DNA of 27,959 nt from a virus, in IMG/VR virus record IMGVR_UViG_3300030060_006557, positions 1 through 27,959 of that record. One strand, given 5' to 3'. The notes under the pieces were generated by a model. That model searched no databases. It saw only the letters and a list, made by a program, of their open reading frames with translations, and had not been told where the DNA came from. How positions within the stretch are numbered: the first letter of the stretch is position 1; every line of letters starts with the position of its first letter. The position numbers and the translations under genes were made by a program. Below, in pieces: positions 17,055 to 26,542 of this stretch.

Positions 17055-19480
17055 TGTCTAAAAAAATTCAATTCGAAAATTTTCCAACTACTGGCAAACG
17101 AGGTCAGTATTTTTACTATGATGATGAAGCTCCTGAATCTCTTATGGTTAGTGATGGGTTACCCATTGGTTTGGATAAATTTAATAATTCATCTCTTTAC
17201 TCAACCGTACAAGAACATGAATTAAATAAAAAAATGCTTAACTATGGTTTGGGGCCGAGAGGCCAATCTACATTTAGAATAGAATTACTTGATATTGCAA
17301 ACACTGGTGTATCTCGTAAAACCGCTAGTACAAGATGTAGAATTTGGGTATTTGATGATGTTCGTTGGAAAGAATATAGAGAAGACCTTACTGAAAATGC
17401 TGGACAAGGTGAAGGTACCGCTCTTATGCCTGAAGAATTAGATTACTCTGATTTACATAAAGCCTTAACAACAGAAACCATACGAATTGGTGGCCTTTTT
17501 GGAAAAACTATAAAGTATCGAAATGGTAGATTCGCAACATGGATGACTAAAAAAATGAGAGACGATGCTGAAGAGGCGGAAGAGTCGAGAGAAATACCTG
17601 CCATAGGAGCTAGATTGTATACACGGGGATTTGGAACTATTAAAGAAGGTAGAGGGTTAGGTCCAATTATAAAAGATGGAACAATTTTTGGAGCTTTAAA
17701 CGCTAATGAAATACCTTGTGAACTTGATAGTAGAGGTAACATATCTGACCAATATAGTACTGAATATGCTTTCCGTGAAAGAGGAGAAGATGAAAATATT
17801 TTCAGAACCACAGACCAGTATTTGTATATTGTTGTTTATTTACAAGGTAATGGACAAGTTAAATATTTTAAAGATAAAAAAAGAGATAGAAAATATGAAA
17901 TTTATAAAATACCAACATTACAATTTTTTGAAAGTGATGGAGACCCTACTGAATTTCAAGGTTCAATTCAACCTATAAAAGTTACAAGAGGTGGTGGTAA
18001 AGGTAATACAAGAGCACCTGCATTTAAAGTAAATGACTTAACATTGTATGTTAATACCTTAACAGGTGTTGAACAGACTTTTCCAGATGAAGCTGGTACT
18101 ATTCACACATTCACTGATAATGATGGAGAAACTCAAACGATTAATAACTACAATGCAGCTGAGGCCGAAACTTTAAGAGATTCAATAAATGAACCTGTTT
18201 TTATGAATCTTAGAAATGTGGATAAAGAATTTAGATTTCAATCACCAGACAAATATATTAGGTATTCCAATAGCCTTAGACATTATTATACGGGTGAAGG
18301 TGGAAGTACTTTTGATGATGGAATACAATTAAATTTTGAACCTGTAGCGATTGTTAATGTTTTAGGTAATGATAATTATGATTTATCCGCTTACCAACAA
18401 GATACAATTGGTAGACAAATTTGTTCTGCACCAAACCAAGTTGAATTGGGTTTTTATATTTCTAAACATTTTGATAGTGGTAATAATGAGTTAACAAAAA
18501 CTGATGGTTTTGGATTACAAACAGAAGTAGATTCCGACAATGATGGAGTAAATAATTATAAAACAGGAGAAAATTATAAATTTTATGTTTTAGATTGGAA
18601 TGATAAAGATAATAAATTTGAAAATTCAGAAGATTATTTAAATGACATTCCACAATCGGATGTTGAAATGCTTGAAAAACAACAAAATAATTTATACAAA
18701 TTTACTTCATTGGGTGATACATTAACACATAGTTATTCCACTTCTGGTTTAAAAGTAATAAAAGCTTTAATGTTTTCTCATACTAAGTATTATGAAAAAG
18801 CACAAACTGTAAGATGGAAATTCATAGAGACAAGAATTTATTTAGATATTCCGATTGGTAAGTTTCCTGATTTTGGTGAATTAGGTGGTGGTGATTACAC
18901 GACAATACCTTGGCCATATACAACACCTATAATTGGTGGAACATCCGAAAATTCACAATATAAATTAAGTGTACAAAATACTTTGGCTGGTGGTAAATTA
19001 TCCGAACAAGAAGTTTCAGATATAAGATTTTTAACTGAAGCAAAGGAAAATGATGAATTAGGACAAACAATACAAAAAATGGATTTAGAACAAGTTAGAT
19101 ATTTTAATACTAGTTATGATATAGATGATTTGTTAAATATATCTCATGATGGAGAAGAAAATGTATATTTTTATGATAATTTTAGTTATTGGCATTGTGG
19201 GGATTGGGATAGTGAAAGAAGTAGATGTTTTCCAGAGGAAAGTTCAGTCGGACAGATATTTATAGATGACAATTTAGATTTAAAATTAAAAGAAAATTGT
19301 AAATTAGAATTAAACACTGGTGAGTTAGATGGTAAATCTTTAAGTGATACTAATGGAAATACTAACAAAGGTGTATTGATTGGGGATTATAAGATTAAAA
19401 AAAGACAAAAGGATATTCCTATGAGAAGAGATTCTTTTATAAAATTTCCTAAAAAAGGAAATGAAAATGGGGCTTTATAA
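17054..19480 (+). CDS. Structural protein with PKD-like module, partial paralogue of the giant adhesin
   Basis: An 808-residue protein. Residues 1-450 are not a domain I can name; they include a basic-acidic stretch (TWMTKKMRDDAEEAEESREI) and beta-rich sequence. Residues about 460-695 parallel the PKD-containing module of the giant protein: VELGFYISKHF, YKFYVLDWNDKDNKFEN in place of YDVDFGDGS, LTHSYSTSGLKVIKALMFSH, TTPIIGGTSENSQYKLSV and MDLEQVRYFNTSYDIDDLL. The last 65 residues also match the giant's C-terminus (LIGDYKIKK versus VINDYKPKY, final NGAL versus NGAF). A DSDNDGVNN stretch near residue 495 resembles a thrombospondin-3-like calcium loop. The start shares one base with the giant's stop, behind GGAG (17043-17046). 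The two probably share an attachment surface or assemble in the same fibre, which is inference from the common C-terminus. Confidence 0.8.
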   Translation: MSKKIQFENFPTTGKRGQYFYYDDEAPESLMVSDGLPIGLDKFNNSSLYSTVQEHELNKKMLNYGLGPRGQSTFRIELLDIANTGVSRKTASTRCRIWVFDDVRWKEYREDLTENAGQGEGTALMPEELDYSDLHKALTTETIRIGGLFGKTIKYRNGRFATWMTKKMRDDAEEAEESREIPAIGARLYTRGFGTIKEGRGLGPIIKDGTIFGALNANEIPCELDSRGNISDQYSTEYAFRERGEDENIFRTTDQYLYIVVYLQGNGQVKYFKDKKRDRKYEIYKIPTLQFFESDGDPTEFQGSIQPIKVTRGGGKGNTRAPAFKVNDLTLYVNTLTGVEQTFPDEAGTIHTFTDNDGETQTINNYNAAEAETLRDSINEPVFMNLRNVDKEFRFQSPDKYIRYSNSLRHYYTGEGGSTFDDGIQLNFEPVAIVNVLGNDNYDLSAYQQDTIGRQICSAPNQVELGFYISKHFDSGNNELTKTDGFGLQTEVDSDNDGVNNYKTGENYKFYVLDWNDKDNKFENSEDYLNDIPQSDVEMLEKQQNNLYKFTSLGDTLTHSYSTSGLKVIKALMFSHTKYYEKAQTVRWKFIETRIYLDIPIGKFPDFGELGGGDYTTIPWPYTTPIIGGTSENSQYKLSVQNTLAGGKLSEQEVSDIRFLTEAKENDELGQTIQKMDLEQVRYFNTSYDIDDLLNISHDGEENVYFYDNFSYWHCGDWDSERSRCFPEESSVGQIFIDDNLDLKLKENCKLELNTGELDGKSLSDTNGNTNKGVLIGDYKIKKRQKDIPMRRDSFIKFPKKGNENGAL
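18432..19140 (+). repeat. PKD-like module, copy matching the giant adhesin
   Basis: Residues about 460-695, the second copy of the module at 13083-14263. Order and landmarks are conserved (SxSG or TKSG strand, then TTP-[IV]-[IV]-GG, then [IV]-RYFN), but the Cys/DFFH insertion is absent and the DFGDG turn has become DWNDKD. Confidence 0.7.
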
Positions 19481-19483
19481 TAA

Positions 19484-22400
19484 ATGGCTGATTTAGAAAA
19501 TAATTTTAATAGTAATGATTTTAGTTTAATTTCACCTGAAGGTAATACAGATGGAACTTTTGGTAATCAACGCGATTATTTAAGATTAATTGTAAGAAAC
19601 CAAAATGGTGACATTGTCTTTTATCCTAAAGTTGAATCTGATGGTAGTGTTACAAATCAAGAAGCTATATTTTATTCAACCGTTCCATCAGCTTATACTT
19701 ATGATGATGGTGCTGTAGATGTACCATCTTATTTTAAAATACAAACACCAGGAATTGTTGATGGTGCAGAAAATCGTGACATTACATTCGAAGATGGAAA
19801 TCTACAATTTCAAACTTATGTAAATGATTTAACACAAGAAATATATGTAAAACCAAATGAAATATTATCAAGTTCTCGAATAGCTGAAGGTAATTATGAA
19901 TTACAATTTGATTTTTTAAATCAATTCCCAATATCACCTGAGGGTGTAGATATACAACATCAAGAATCTGTAGATAGATTTATAATTAAAGAAATATCAC
20001 CTTCACGAAAAGAAGTCAGAATAAAATTATTAGATTTAAACATAAATGAAACTAATACTGAAACAGATATAAAAAATAATATTTTTAATATTTTAGGTTC
20101 ACCATATGAATTTAATCATGTATTGAACATTGGGCTTGGTAGACATATACCGATTACAAATTATGTATTTGATAAAGTTTCAACTGGTGATACTAATCAA
20201 TCTCTTGTTTTAAAACTTTATGAACCATTACCAAATAATGTAAGCACTTTACAACTTATAACAATAGAAAAAGAAGTCCTTGTAACACAGACTCAAGACA
20301 TATATTATTTTTCTGAAGTCACTGAGGTTGTGTATGGTCCAGGCTTAACTCCTGATACTTATTACAATTTACCAGAACAAGAAGAGTTTGTTGATTTTCA
20401 AAACTTTGACCAATTAACATCATCATTATCAACTGAAGTTATAAATAGTGTTTATACTGGTAGTACTTTTGATTATCCAAATGTAAACACAGATTTCAAC
20501 GAATTTGAAAACCATACATTCTTTGGTTCTGCAAAAACAAAATTAGAAAATTTTAGAAAAAAAGTTCAAACCATTCAATCAAATTTAAGTATAATATCAA
20601 GTTCATTAACTGGTAGTACAGCTAAAATACAATCAACAGAAGAGGCGACAGATTCAAATGACTTAATTGAATTGAGAAATACATCATTTGATAAAATGCA
20701 ACAAGAAATAGATTCATTTACACCTTATGAAAGATTTTTATATTATGATGGACAAAGTAGAACAACTGCTTCAGCTCCTGGTTTGGGTGAAAACTATGTT
20801 GGTACTTACGCTATAAATAAAGATTTAAGGGTGGGTGATTTTGTAGTCAAAACCAATGAGTCAAGATACTATTCAAAATACTCAGGATTACCAAACACAT
20901 ATAGAATCACACAATCAGCCACACACAATGATGATATTACATTTATAACTTTAAACAAATATAGAGTTGAGGATAAACCATTTTTTAATTATAGTGGTTC
21001 AGTTTATCTTTCATTTGTTGCTAAAGGTGATTTTGGTACAAATAGAGCTTATAGTCAATTAATACTTGAAGGTAGTGTGGCAGACCATGCACTAACCGAA
21101 GCTGCCGTACCAGGAAATACAAGATTTTCAGATATTATTTTAGGAAAATCAACAAGAGCTCTTGGTCAATCTAATGCTACTCCAATGACATCCAGTCTAT
21201 ACAAAAGATATATTTTTGAAGCCTCATCATCACATTGGACACCAAGTAGTGTTGTTGATTTTGATACTGGTAACATTGGAGATTTTAATGCAACTACAAC
21301 TGAAGTAACACCTTTACACACACATATAAAAACAGGTTCGACTCCAATACAAGTTGATGGTCGTTACCAACATTTATCTACCGTGACAACTGGAAGTGGG
21401 GTGTTGTTCAGTGGTTCTGTTATGCCGGCTGGAGATTTGTTTAGATTGTATATACCAGGAAGTGGTGCTAATGGTACAGCTGTTTCTTCATCTTTTATTT
21501 CTGATATTAAGGTAACTTTAAAAAATCCAACAAATGTTCAACCATTCGGACAACTACCTCATACAAGTTCAACGGATTGGACAAATTGGTATAATGGAAT
21601 GCTTGACTCTGCTTCTGCTTTTGATACTGATAACATACATTCATTGGAAAACAATTTACCAACTTATATTCAAGAAAGTTTAGAATATGATGATGTGAAA
21701 CAATTTTTGTCAATGACAGGTGAACAATTTGATTTAATTAGAAATCATATTGATGCCTATACTAATTTTCACAATCGTGATTACGATAAATTAGAATCTG
21801 TTCCTCCAAACTTAATACCTATGATATTAAGTAATTTGGGTTGGGATTCCATCATTCCATTTTCAAGTAGTATGGCTAGTTATTTTGGACCATATTTATC
21901 ATCAGTTGTTAATGAGTCTGATATATCACAAAACACTTCAAGAAAAGTTTTAAATAATTTAATATATCTTTACAAATCAAAAGGAACAAAAAATTCAATA
22001 AGGGGATTATTAAACACATATGGTTATCCACCTGATGTGTTAACTATGAATGAATTTGGTGGTTCAAATGAACCTCAAAATGGTGTTGCAGTTACTTCTT
22101 CAAATCCAACCATTGGTACTACAACTAATGAAACTAATTTAAGAACAACACCTGGTAATATATCATTCACTACACGACAACATAAATTTTATCATTATAA
22201 TGTAAATAAAAAATCAGATAGAAATTTAAATTTAGATTGGTGGATGGATAACGCTAATGCAAACACAATTCAATTTGTTTACAAACATAAAAAACCAACT
22301 TTAAATCAAACAATATTAAAATCAAGTGGTAGTGGTAATGAAACACTTTGGGATTTAAGATTAAAACCAAGTGCTAATGCGTTAAGTTCATCGTTTGAAT

Positions 22401-24586
22401 TTAGATTAAATAATTCACAAACAGGTTCTTTAGCTATAGCGACTAATGCGGTATCAATGTCGACTGGATTTCTTAACATAAGAGGTGGACAACTTTGGAA
22501 TGTAATGTTACAAAGAATGTCTTCAAGTGTCAGTGGAGCAGGAACACAAGAGTATAGATTACATACAGCTTTACAAGAACAAGATAGAATAAAAACATAT
22601 GGTTATATAACAATGTCTATCAGTGGTGGTGTATCAACGGATGGTAATCATAGAGCTAATCAAAACTTTATAGGTAGTGGTTCAAGACATCAAGATTCAT
22701 CATCTAATTTATTTGTTGGTAATTCAATGTCTGGTTCATTAGCAGAAATAAGAACTTGGACAACAACTTTAAGTTCTTCTAAATTTAGATTACACACATT
22801 AAATAAATTAAGTACTGTTGGAAACAACATAGATGCTCATAGAAATGAATTAATTTACCATTTTAAATTAAATGAAAACTATTCAACTTCATCTATATCA
22901 AGTTCTGCACAAACTTTAATTAATATAGTGGATGCTAATCCAAATGGACCATCAAGTACACCAACCGATTATACTTTTACAAAATCATCAAATATAGCTA
23001 CAAGTTCACTATTGTATGGATATGATAGTATAACTCTTAACACAATTGGACTTCAAGATGCTGGACAGAGTTTACAGAATGACAACAAGATAATAGTCAA
23101 ACCAAATAGAGTACTTAGAAGTAATTTAACTCCTTTTAAATCTTCTGTTGATAACTTGTATGATATTCAAGAATCAAGAGGTAAAAGAACAAATTCAAAT
23201 AAATTAGAAATAAATCGTTCACCTCAAGATTTTGTAAACAATTTTATTTTAGATAAAATACAATCATTTAATCTTGAAACACTTTATGGTAATCCAGTTG
23301 ATTTATATTCAGCATCCTTTGGTGAATTAGATACTTTCAAAACAACATTTTTTGATAAACATAAAATTAAAGTGGATATAAATAAATTCGTCAGAGGGTC
23401 AGAAAATTTAATTAATCAATCACTTGTAGATAGAATAAAAAAATCAGTACCTGCTAAATCAACATTAAGTGATACTAATGCTGGTGCTGGAGTAACGATA
23501 AAACCAACTCTTTTAGAAAAATCTAAATATGAATATAAACCAACAACTTTTGAAACTAATCCAAACAGAGCAAATGGTTTAATAAATGTAGGAAGTCTTA
23601 CTGGTAGTGTCATATCACAAACTGGTGAGGTAATTTTTCCAAGAAGTTCTTCAATTGATTTATTAACTGAAATAACATTCTTCACAGGTAGTTCAGTTAT
23701 TTTACCAAGAAGTTCTTCGATTAATGTAACAAATACATCTTATGTTATTACACAAAGCTCTGTTATTTTACCAAGAAGTTCTTCAATTAATATAATTAAT
23801 ACATCTTATGTTATTACAGAGAGTTCAGTTTCTTTTCCAAAAAGTGCTTCAATATCTATATACACTGGAAGTAATTTTTTAACTGGAAGTGAGTTAATAT
23901 TACCTTTTTCATCATCCATTACAATACCACCAAGTACTACGGGTTCAAGTGTTGAGTTTCCAATATCTGGTACTAATAATTTTATATCAACAAACAACAC
24001 CGCTAAGTTCGTAGATAATCATAAAGATTGGGGAACTACTTCAAATGATACACAATTCATAATGTATTCAAATGGACCTGGTGGAAGAGGGGCATCTTTA
24101 GATGATAATGTTTTACACATAGATAAAAGATATACTTTCCACTTAATTGGTGATGTTGAAACATATTCAGGTTCTAAAACTAATCATACTGATTTTTCAA
24201 ACTTTAGAAATTTCTTTAATAGAACACAACTTACTGATGGTATTCATGCTGATGCAACTTATGAATCTTTTATAAATGATGCTAATTTAGTTACAAATGG
24301 ACTTCAAACTGGTAGAGCATTAGGTAAAACAAGATTTTTCCATACAGCATCAAATGGTGAAATAACTTTACCATCAAATCATGTCAGTAAATTTAATAAC
24401 CCGTGGACTGATAGAATGTATCAAGGTTCACAAAATACACATCCAGGTCAATTACCTGTAAGTAATTATGAAGACTTGACAACAGCTTCATTTTATAGAG
24501 TAAAAATAACTGGTGGTGAAAATCAAATAATAGTAAAAAGTGGAAAATCAAAAGGATTAGATAATGATGATAGAATTATTTACTAA
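19484..24586 (+). CDS. Large mosaic tail protein: tail protein I-like segment, concanavalin-like domain, tandem repeats
   Basis: A 1700-residue protein. Residues 1-340 are beta-rich. About 345-420 is a coiled coil (KTKLENFRKKVQTIQSNLSI), in a region like large tail proteins of marine phages. About 720-850 recalls P2 tail protein I: VPPNLIPMILSNLGW, then a helix ending YLYKSKGTKNSIRGLLNTYG. About 890-1135 looks like a LamG/concanavalin-like sandwich closing with GSLAEIRTWTTTLSSSKF and ELIYHFKLNENYS. About 1225-1300 is a helical linker (NFILDKIQSFNLETLYGN). Residues 1381-1504 hold six 22-residue repeats. The C-terminus carries GRALGKTRFFHTASNGEI. The start follows tandem TAA stops of the previous gene, with only a weak GGGG (19469-19472) as SD. 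I infer a long fibre or baseplate-to-fibre connector. Confidence 0.8.
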   Translation: MADLENNFNSNDFSLISPEGNTDGTFGNQRDYLRLIVRNQNGDIVFYPKVESDGSVTNQEAIFYSTVPSAYTYDDGAVDVPSYFKIQTPGIVDGAENRDITFEDGNLQFQTYVNDLTQEIYVKPNEILSSSRIAEGNYELQFDFLNQFPISPEGVDIQHQESVDRFIIKEISPSRKEVRIKLLDLNINETNTETDIKNNIFNILGSPYEFNHVLNIGLGRHIPITNYVFDKVSTGDTNQSLVLKLYEPLPNNVSTLQLITIEKEVLVTQTQDIYYFSEVTEVVYGPGLTPDTYYNLPEQEEFVDFQNFDQLTSSLSTEVINSVYTGSTFDYPNVNTDFNEFENHTFFGSAKTKLENFRKKVQTIQSNLSIISSSLTGSTAKIQSTEEATDSNDLIELRNTSFDKMQQEIDSFTPYERFLYYDGQSRTTASAPGLGENYVGTYAINKDLRVGDFVVKTNESRYYSKYSGLPNTYRITQSATHNDDITFITLNKYRVEDKPFFNYSGSVYLSFVAKGDFGTNRAYSQLILEGSVADHALTEAAVPGNTRFSDIILGKSTRALGQSNATPMTSSLYKRYIFEASSSHWTPSSVVDFDTGNIGDFNATTTEVTPLHTHIKTGSTPIQVDGRYQHLSTVTTGSGVLFSGSVMPAGDLFRLYIPGSGANGTAVSSSFISDIKVTLKNPTNVQPFGQLPHTSSTDWTNWYNGMLDSASAFDTDNIHSLENNLPTYIQESLEYDDVKQFLSMTGEQFDLIRNHIDAYTNFHNRDYDKLESVPPNLIPMILSNLGWDSIIPFSSSMASYFGPYLSSVVNESDISQNTSRKVLNNLIYLYKSKGTKNSIRGLLNTYGYPPDVLTMNEFGGSNEPQNGVAVTSSNPTIGTTTNETNLRTTPGNISFTTRQHKFYHYNVNKKSDRNLNLDWWMDNANANTIQFVYKHKKPTLNQTILKSSGSGNETLWDLRLKPSANALSSSFEFRLNNSQTGSLAIATNAVSMSTGFLNIRGGQLWNVMLQRMSSSVSGAGTQEYRLHTALQEQDRIKTYGYITMSISGGVSTDGNHRANQNFIGSGSRHQDSSSNLFVGNSMSGSLAEIRTWTTTLSSSKFRLHTLNKLSTVGNNIDAHRNELIYHFKLNENYSTSSISSSAQTLINIVDANPNGPSSTPTDYTFTKSSNIATSSLLYGYDSITLNTIGLQDAGQSLQNDNKIIVKPNRVLRSNLTPFKSSVDNLYDIQESRGKRTNSNKLEINRSPQDFVNNFILDKIQSFNLETLYGNPVDLYSASFGELDTFKTTFFDKHKIKVDINKFVRGSENLINQSLVDRIKKSVPAKSTLSDTNAGAGVTIKPTLLEKSKYEYKPTTFETNPNRANGLINVGSLTGSVISQTGEVIFPRSSSIDLLTEITFFTGSSVILPRSSSINVTNTSYVITQSSVILPRSSSINIINTSYVITESSVSFPKSASISIYTGSNFLTGSELILPFSSSITIPPSTTGSSVEFPISGTNNFISTNNTAKFVDNHKDWGTTSNDTQFIMYSNGPGGRGASLDDNVLHIDKRYTFHLIGDVETYSGSKTNHTDFSNFRNFFNRTQLTDGIHADATYESFINDANLVTNGLQTGRALGKTRFFHTASNGEITLPSNHVSKFNNPWTDRMYQGSQNTHPGQLPVSNYEDLTTASFYRVKITGGENQIIVKSGKSKGLDNDDRIIY
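23624..23995 (+). repeat. Six tandem ~66-bp (22-aa) repeats in the tail protein
   Basis: Units begin at 23624, 23690, 23756, 23822, 23888 (57 bp, shortened) and 23945 (partial). Units two and three are nearly identical, encoding SSVILPRSSSIN followed by NTSYVIT. The consensus S-x-V-[IS]-[LF]-P-x-S-x-S-I alternates hydrophobic and small residues with a Pro turn, as in trimeric fibre-shaft repeats. Confidence 0.9.
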
Positions 24587-24669
24587 AATAAAAATAGTAT
24601 ATTTTTTCATTTTATTAATATTTATATATGAATTATAGTAATTTATTTTTTTAAAAGCAGGAGATAATA
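24587..24669 (+). promoter_or_regulatory. Longest intergenic gap: possible late promoter region and 5' leader
   Basis: The only sizeable non-coding stretch (83 bases), almost pure A/T. It contains TATATAT (24624-24630) that could serve as a -10 element and an A/T-only inverted repeat (AAAAAT at 24590-24595 with ATTTTT at 24601-24606) that is weak as a terminator. Its position before highly Shine-Dalgarno-optimised structural genes makes an independent late promoter plausible. No exact TATAAATA late-promoter octamer is present on the + strand here. Confidence 0.35.
24651..24669 (+). promoter_or_regulatory. Strong ribosome binding site, TTAAAAGCAGGAGA leader
   Basis: AGGAG (24659-24663) lies six bases before the ATG at 24670 and is embedded in TTAAAAGCAGGAGA. 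The same block with one change occurs at 25381-25394 before the next gene. Such a strong site suggests high expression. Confidence 0.8.
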
Positions 24670-25374
24670 ATGGGATATTTAGATGGTGATAGTGTAACAG
24701 TTGACGCTGTTCTAACAAAAAAGGGTCGAGAACTTTTAGCTAGAGGTGGTGCATTAGACATAACACATTTTTCAGCTACTGATACAGGTGTTGATTATAC
24801 GCTTTGGAATCCTGACCACCCAAGTGGTTCAGCTTTCTATGGTGAAGCAATTGAAAATTTACCAAGTCTTGAAGCAAATGTTCACGCTGAATATACATTA
24901 AGAAATAGATTAATAACTTTAAATCAAGATACAGTAGCTCTTCCTGCTTTAGAAATTGGTGGAATAAGTAATCCAGACCAACTTAAACATACATTTACAG
25001 ATGATGAAGTTGATGGTGTTTCAGTAAGTGTTACTCTTAAAGGATTTGCACAACCATCAGGACATTTATTAGTAATTGTTCACAATCCAAATGTTGTACT
25101 TCCACAAGGACTTACATCATCAAAAACATTAAGTGGTGTGACAAGAACATTTTTGGAAGATACGGGAATAAGAGATGCTATACAATATGAAGTACCACTA
25201 AATCAATTAGATACAGTTATAAAAATGATACCTGATACAAGTTCAACTACAACAAGAAGAGCATTAGTTACTTTTGTGGAACAAAACACAGGTACTTATA
25301 CATCAATTGAATTTACTAATGAGGTGAAAAAACAAGTTAGAAGAGTGGTATCAGCCGCAAACACTAAAGGTTAG
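24670..25374 (+). CDS. Conserved marine-phage-type virion structural protein
   Basis: A 234-residue protein. The N-terminus has a pattern I associate with a conserved structural family of marine T4-like phages: VTVDAVLTKKGRELLARG, then ITHFSATDTGVDYTLWNPDH and PSGSAFYGEAIENLPSLEA. The remainder is beta-rich, with VDGVSVSVTLKGFAQPSGHL and a basic C-terminus (NEVKKQVRRVVSAANTKG). It has no cysteines, signal peptide or membrane segment. It is the first gene after the 83-base gap, and its optimal AGGAG site suggests that the product is needed in many copies. A tail, neck or fibre-associated role is likely, but the exact position in the virion is not known to me. Confidence 0.75.
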   Translation: MGYLDGDSVTVDAVLTKKGRELLARGGALDITHFSATDTGVDYTLWNPDHPSGSAFYGEAIENLPSLEANVHAEYTLRNRLITLNQDTVALPALEIGGISNPDQLKHTFTDDEVDGVSVSVTLKGFAQPSGHLLVIVHNPNVVLPQGLTSSKTLSGVTRTFLEDTGIRDAIQYEVPLNQLDTVIKMIPDTSSTTTRRALVTFVEQNTGTYTSIEFTNEVKKQVRRVVSAANTKG

Positions 25375-25380
25375 AATTAA

Positions 25381-25399
25381 TTAAAAGTAGGAGAATAAA
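25381..25399 (+). promoter_or_regulatory. Strong ribosome binding site, TTAAAAGTAGGAGA leader
   Basis: AGGAG (25389-25393) sits six bases before the ATG at 25400. The surrounding TTAAAAGTAGGAGA differs at one base from the leader of the previous gene, suggesting a shared leader design for abundant virion proteins. Confidence 0.8.
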
Positions 25400-26533
25400 A
25401 TGCCAATAGCAGGAACAGTAGTACCATTAAACACCGCGGAGGGTGAAGATAAAGTAACCATCACGGAAAAGGTAACCACACCTTATCATTCAGCAGGTGC
25501 GACAGAGATTGTTGGAACTAATTTACAATCAGCGTCTGTAACAGATACAAATGAAAAATACTATTTTGGTATAGCTCATACTTCTACTCCTACAACACCA
25601 GAATGGAATGTCACATTTGGTAGTACAAATGGATATGGTGCTGATACAAATGGTGGTGACTTAAAAAGTAAAACCGAAGCTATTTATAAACAATACGCTA
25701 GTATGTTGTTACCTGCTAATGAAGTAACTGGTGGATTCTTTATTTCAAGAAATAATAGTTTGGCTTCTGTACCAGCTAGTGCAAAAGTTTCAAGTGGTAA
25801 AGACCAAGAAATATTTGTTTTAACATCAAGAAGAAGTAATCAAAAAGATAGAGTTAATAAAAAGAATTGGACTATTCATTTGTCTGGTTCTTTAACAGCT
25901 GCTTCAAAAACACCAGCTCCTATTTTACACCTAACAGATGATAGTGTGAACGATACACCAGTTGCAAGTCCATTTGGTGATAGATATAATATCGTTAGTG
26001 GAACTTTAGGAACTGTAAAAGAAGAAGCCACTACAAGAACTTATGGATTCTTTTATCCTGACCCTGGTATTATGGTATTCAGTGGTGCTGAATTATCTGC
26101 TTCATTACCTGGTAAGGGTGGTGGAGAAAATGCTGATACAGTAATATATAAAGATATAACTCACAAAGGATTGTGTTTCCCAACTACAGCTAATGATACA
26201 GCGAATAGACAAACAGCTTTAAGATTTATAAATTGTTTGGCGGGTATGGGAGCCACTAAATTATCATTTAGAGATGAAGAAGACCAAGTTAGTGTTCAGT
26301 ATTTTTGTAGAATTAAATCAGGACAAATGAACTTCTCAAATAATCCAACATTTATTTCAGGTTCTTTAAATGAATTAAGACAATCAACAATGAAAGGTAA
26401 TCCATCAACATTTGTGAATCAAGTTCAATTATATAATTCAACTGGTGATGTTGTCGCTGTCGCTCATTTATCAACTCCATTGAAGAAAAATTTTAGTTCG
26501 GAAGCTACAATCAAAGTTAAATTAACTTATTAA
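25400..26533 (+). CDS. Phage structural protein, paralogue of the next gene
   Basis: A 377-residue protein of a family I associate with marine T4-like phage virions. Landmarks are VNKKNWTIHLSGSL, then RTYGFFYPDPGIMVFSG, and a C-terminal domain with VQYFCRIKSGQMNFSNNPTF, PSTFVNQVQLYNSTGDVVAV and a final LSTPLKKNF-x(6)-IKVKLTY strand. The next gene has the same order (PKSFVLID, GNIFYDKGIAIVTE, NEFNHTMNYT, TNIHLYQKGDYDTPVL, IDMNFKIRYEF). The start has an excellent SD, in contrast to its paralogue. It is expected in the virion at high copy, possibly as a tail-fibre or baseplate-decorating protein. The specific role is unknown. Confidence 0.75.
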   Translation: MPIAGTVVPLNTAEGEDKVTITEKVTTPYHSAGATEIVGTNLQSASVTDTNEKYYFGIAHTSTPTTPEWNVTFGSTNGYGADTNGGDLKSKTEAIYKQYASMLLPANEVTGGFFISRNNSLASVPASAKVSSGKDQEIFVLTSRRSNQKDRVNKKNWTIHLSGSLTAASKTPAPILHLTDDSVNDTPVASPFGDRYNIVSGTLGTVKEEATTRTYGFFYPDPGIMVFSGAELSASLPGKGGGENADTVIYKDITHKGLCFPTTANDTANRQTALRFINCLAGMGATKLSFRDEEDQVSVQYFCRIKSGQMNFSNNPTFISGSLNELRQSTMKGNPSTFVNQVQLYNSTGDVVAVAHLSTPLKKNFSSEATIKVKLTY

Positions 26534-26542
26534 TGATATGAT

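Noticed and set aside
24590-24607. A/T-only inverted repeat followed by T-rich sequence as a terminator
   Set aside because: The stem has no G-C pairs and would be unstable; it is mentioned only as part of the gap.
24619-24626. TATTTATA, whose reverse complement is the T4 late promoter octamer TATAAATA
   Set aside because: It points to the minus strand, where no gene exists, and such A/T octamers are expected by chance in this composition; TATAAATA also occurs inside genes (about 3085 and 20814).
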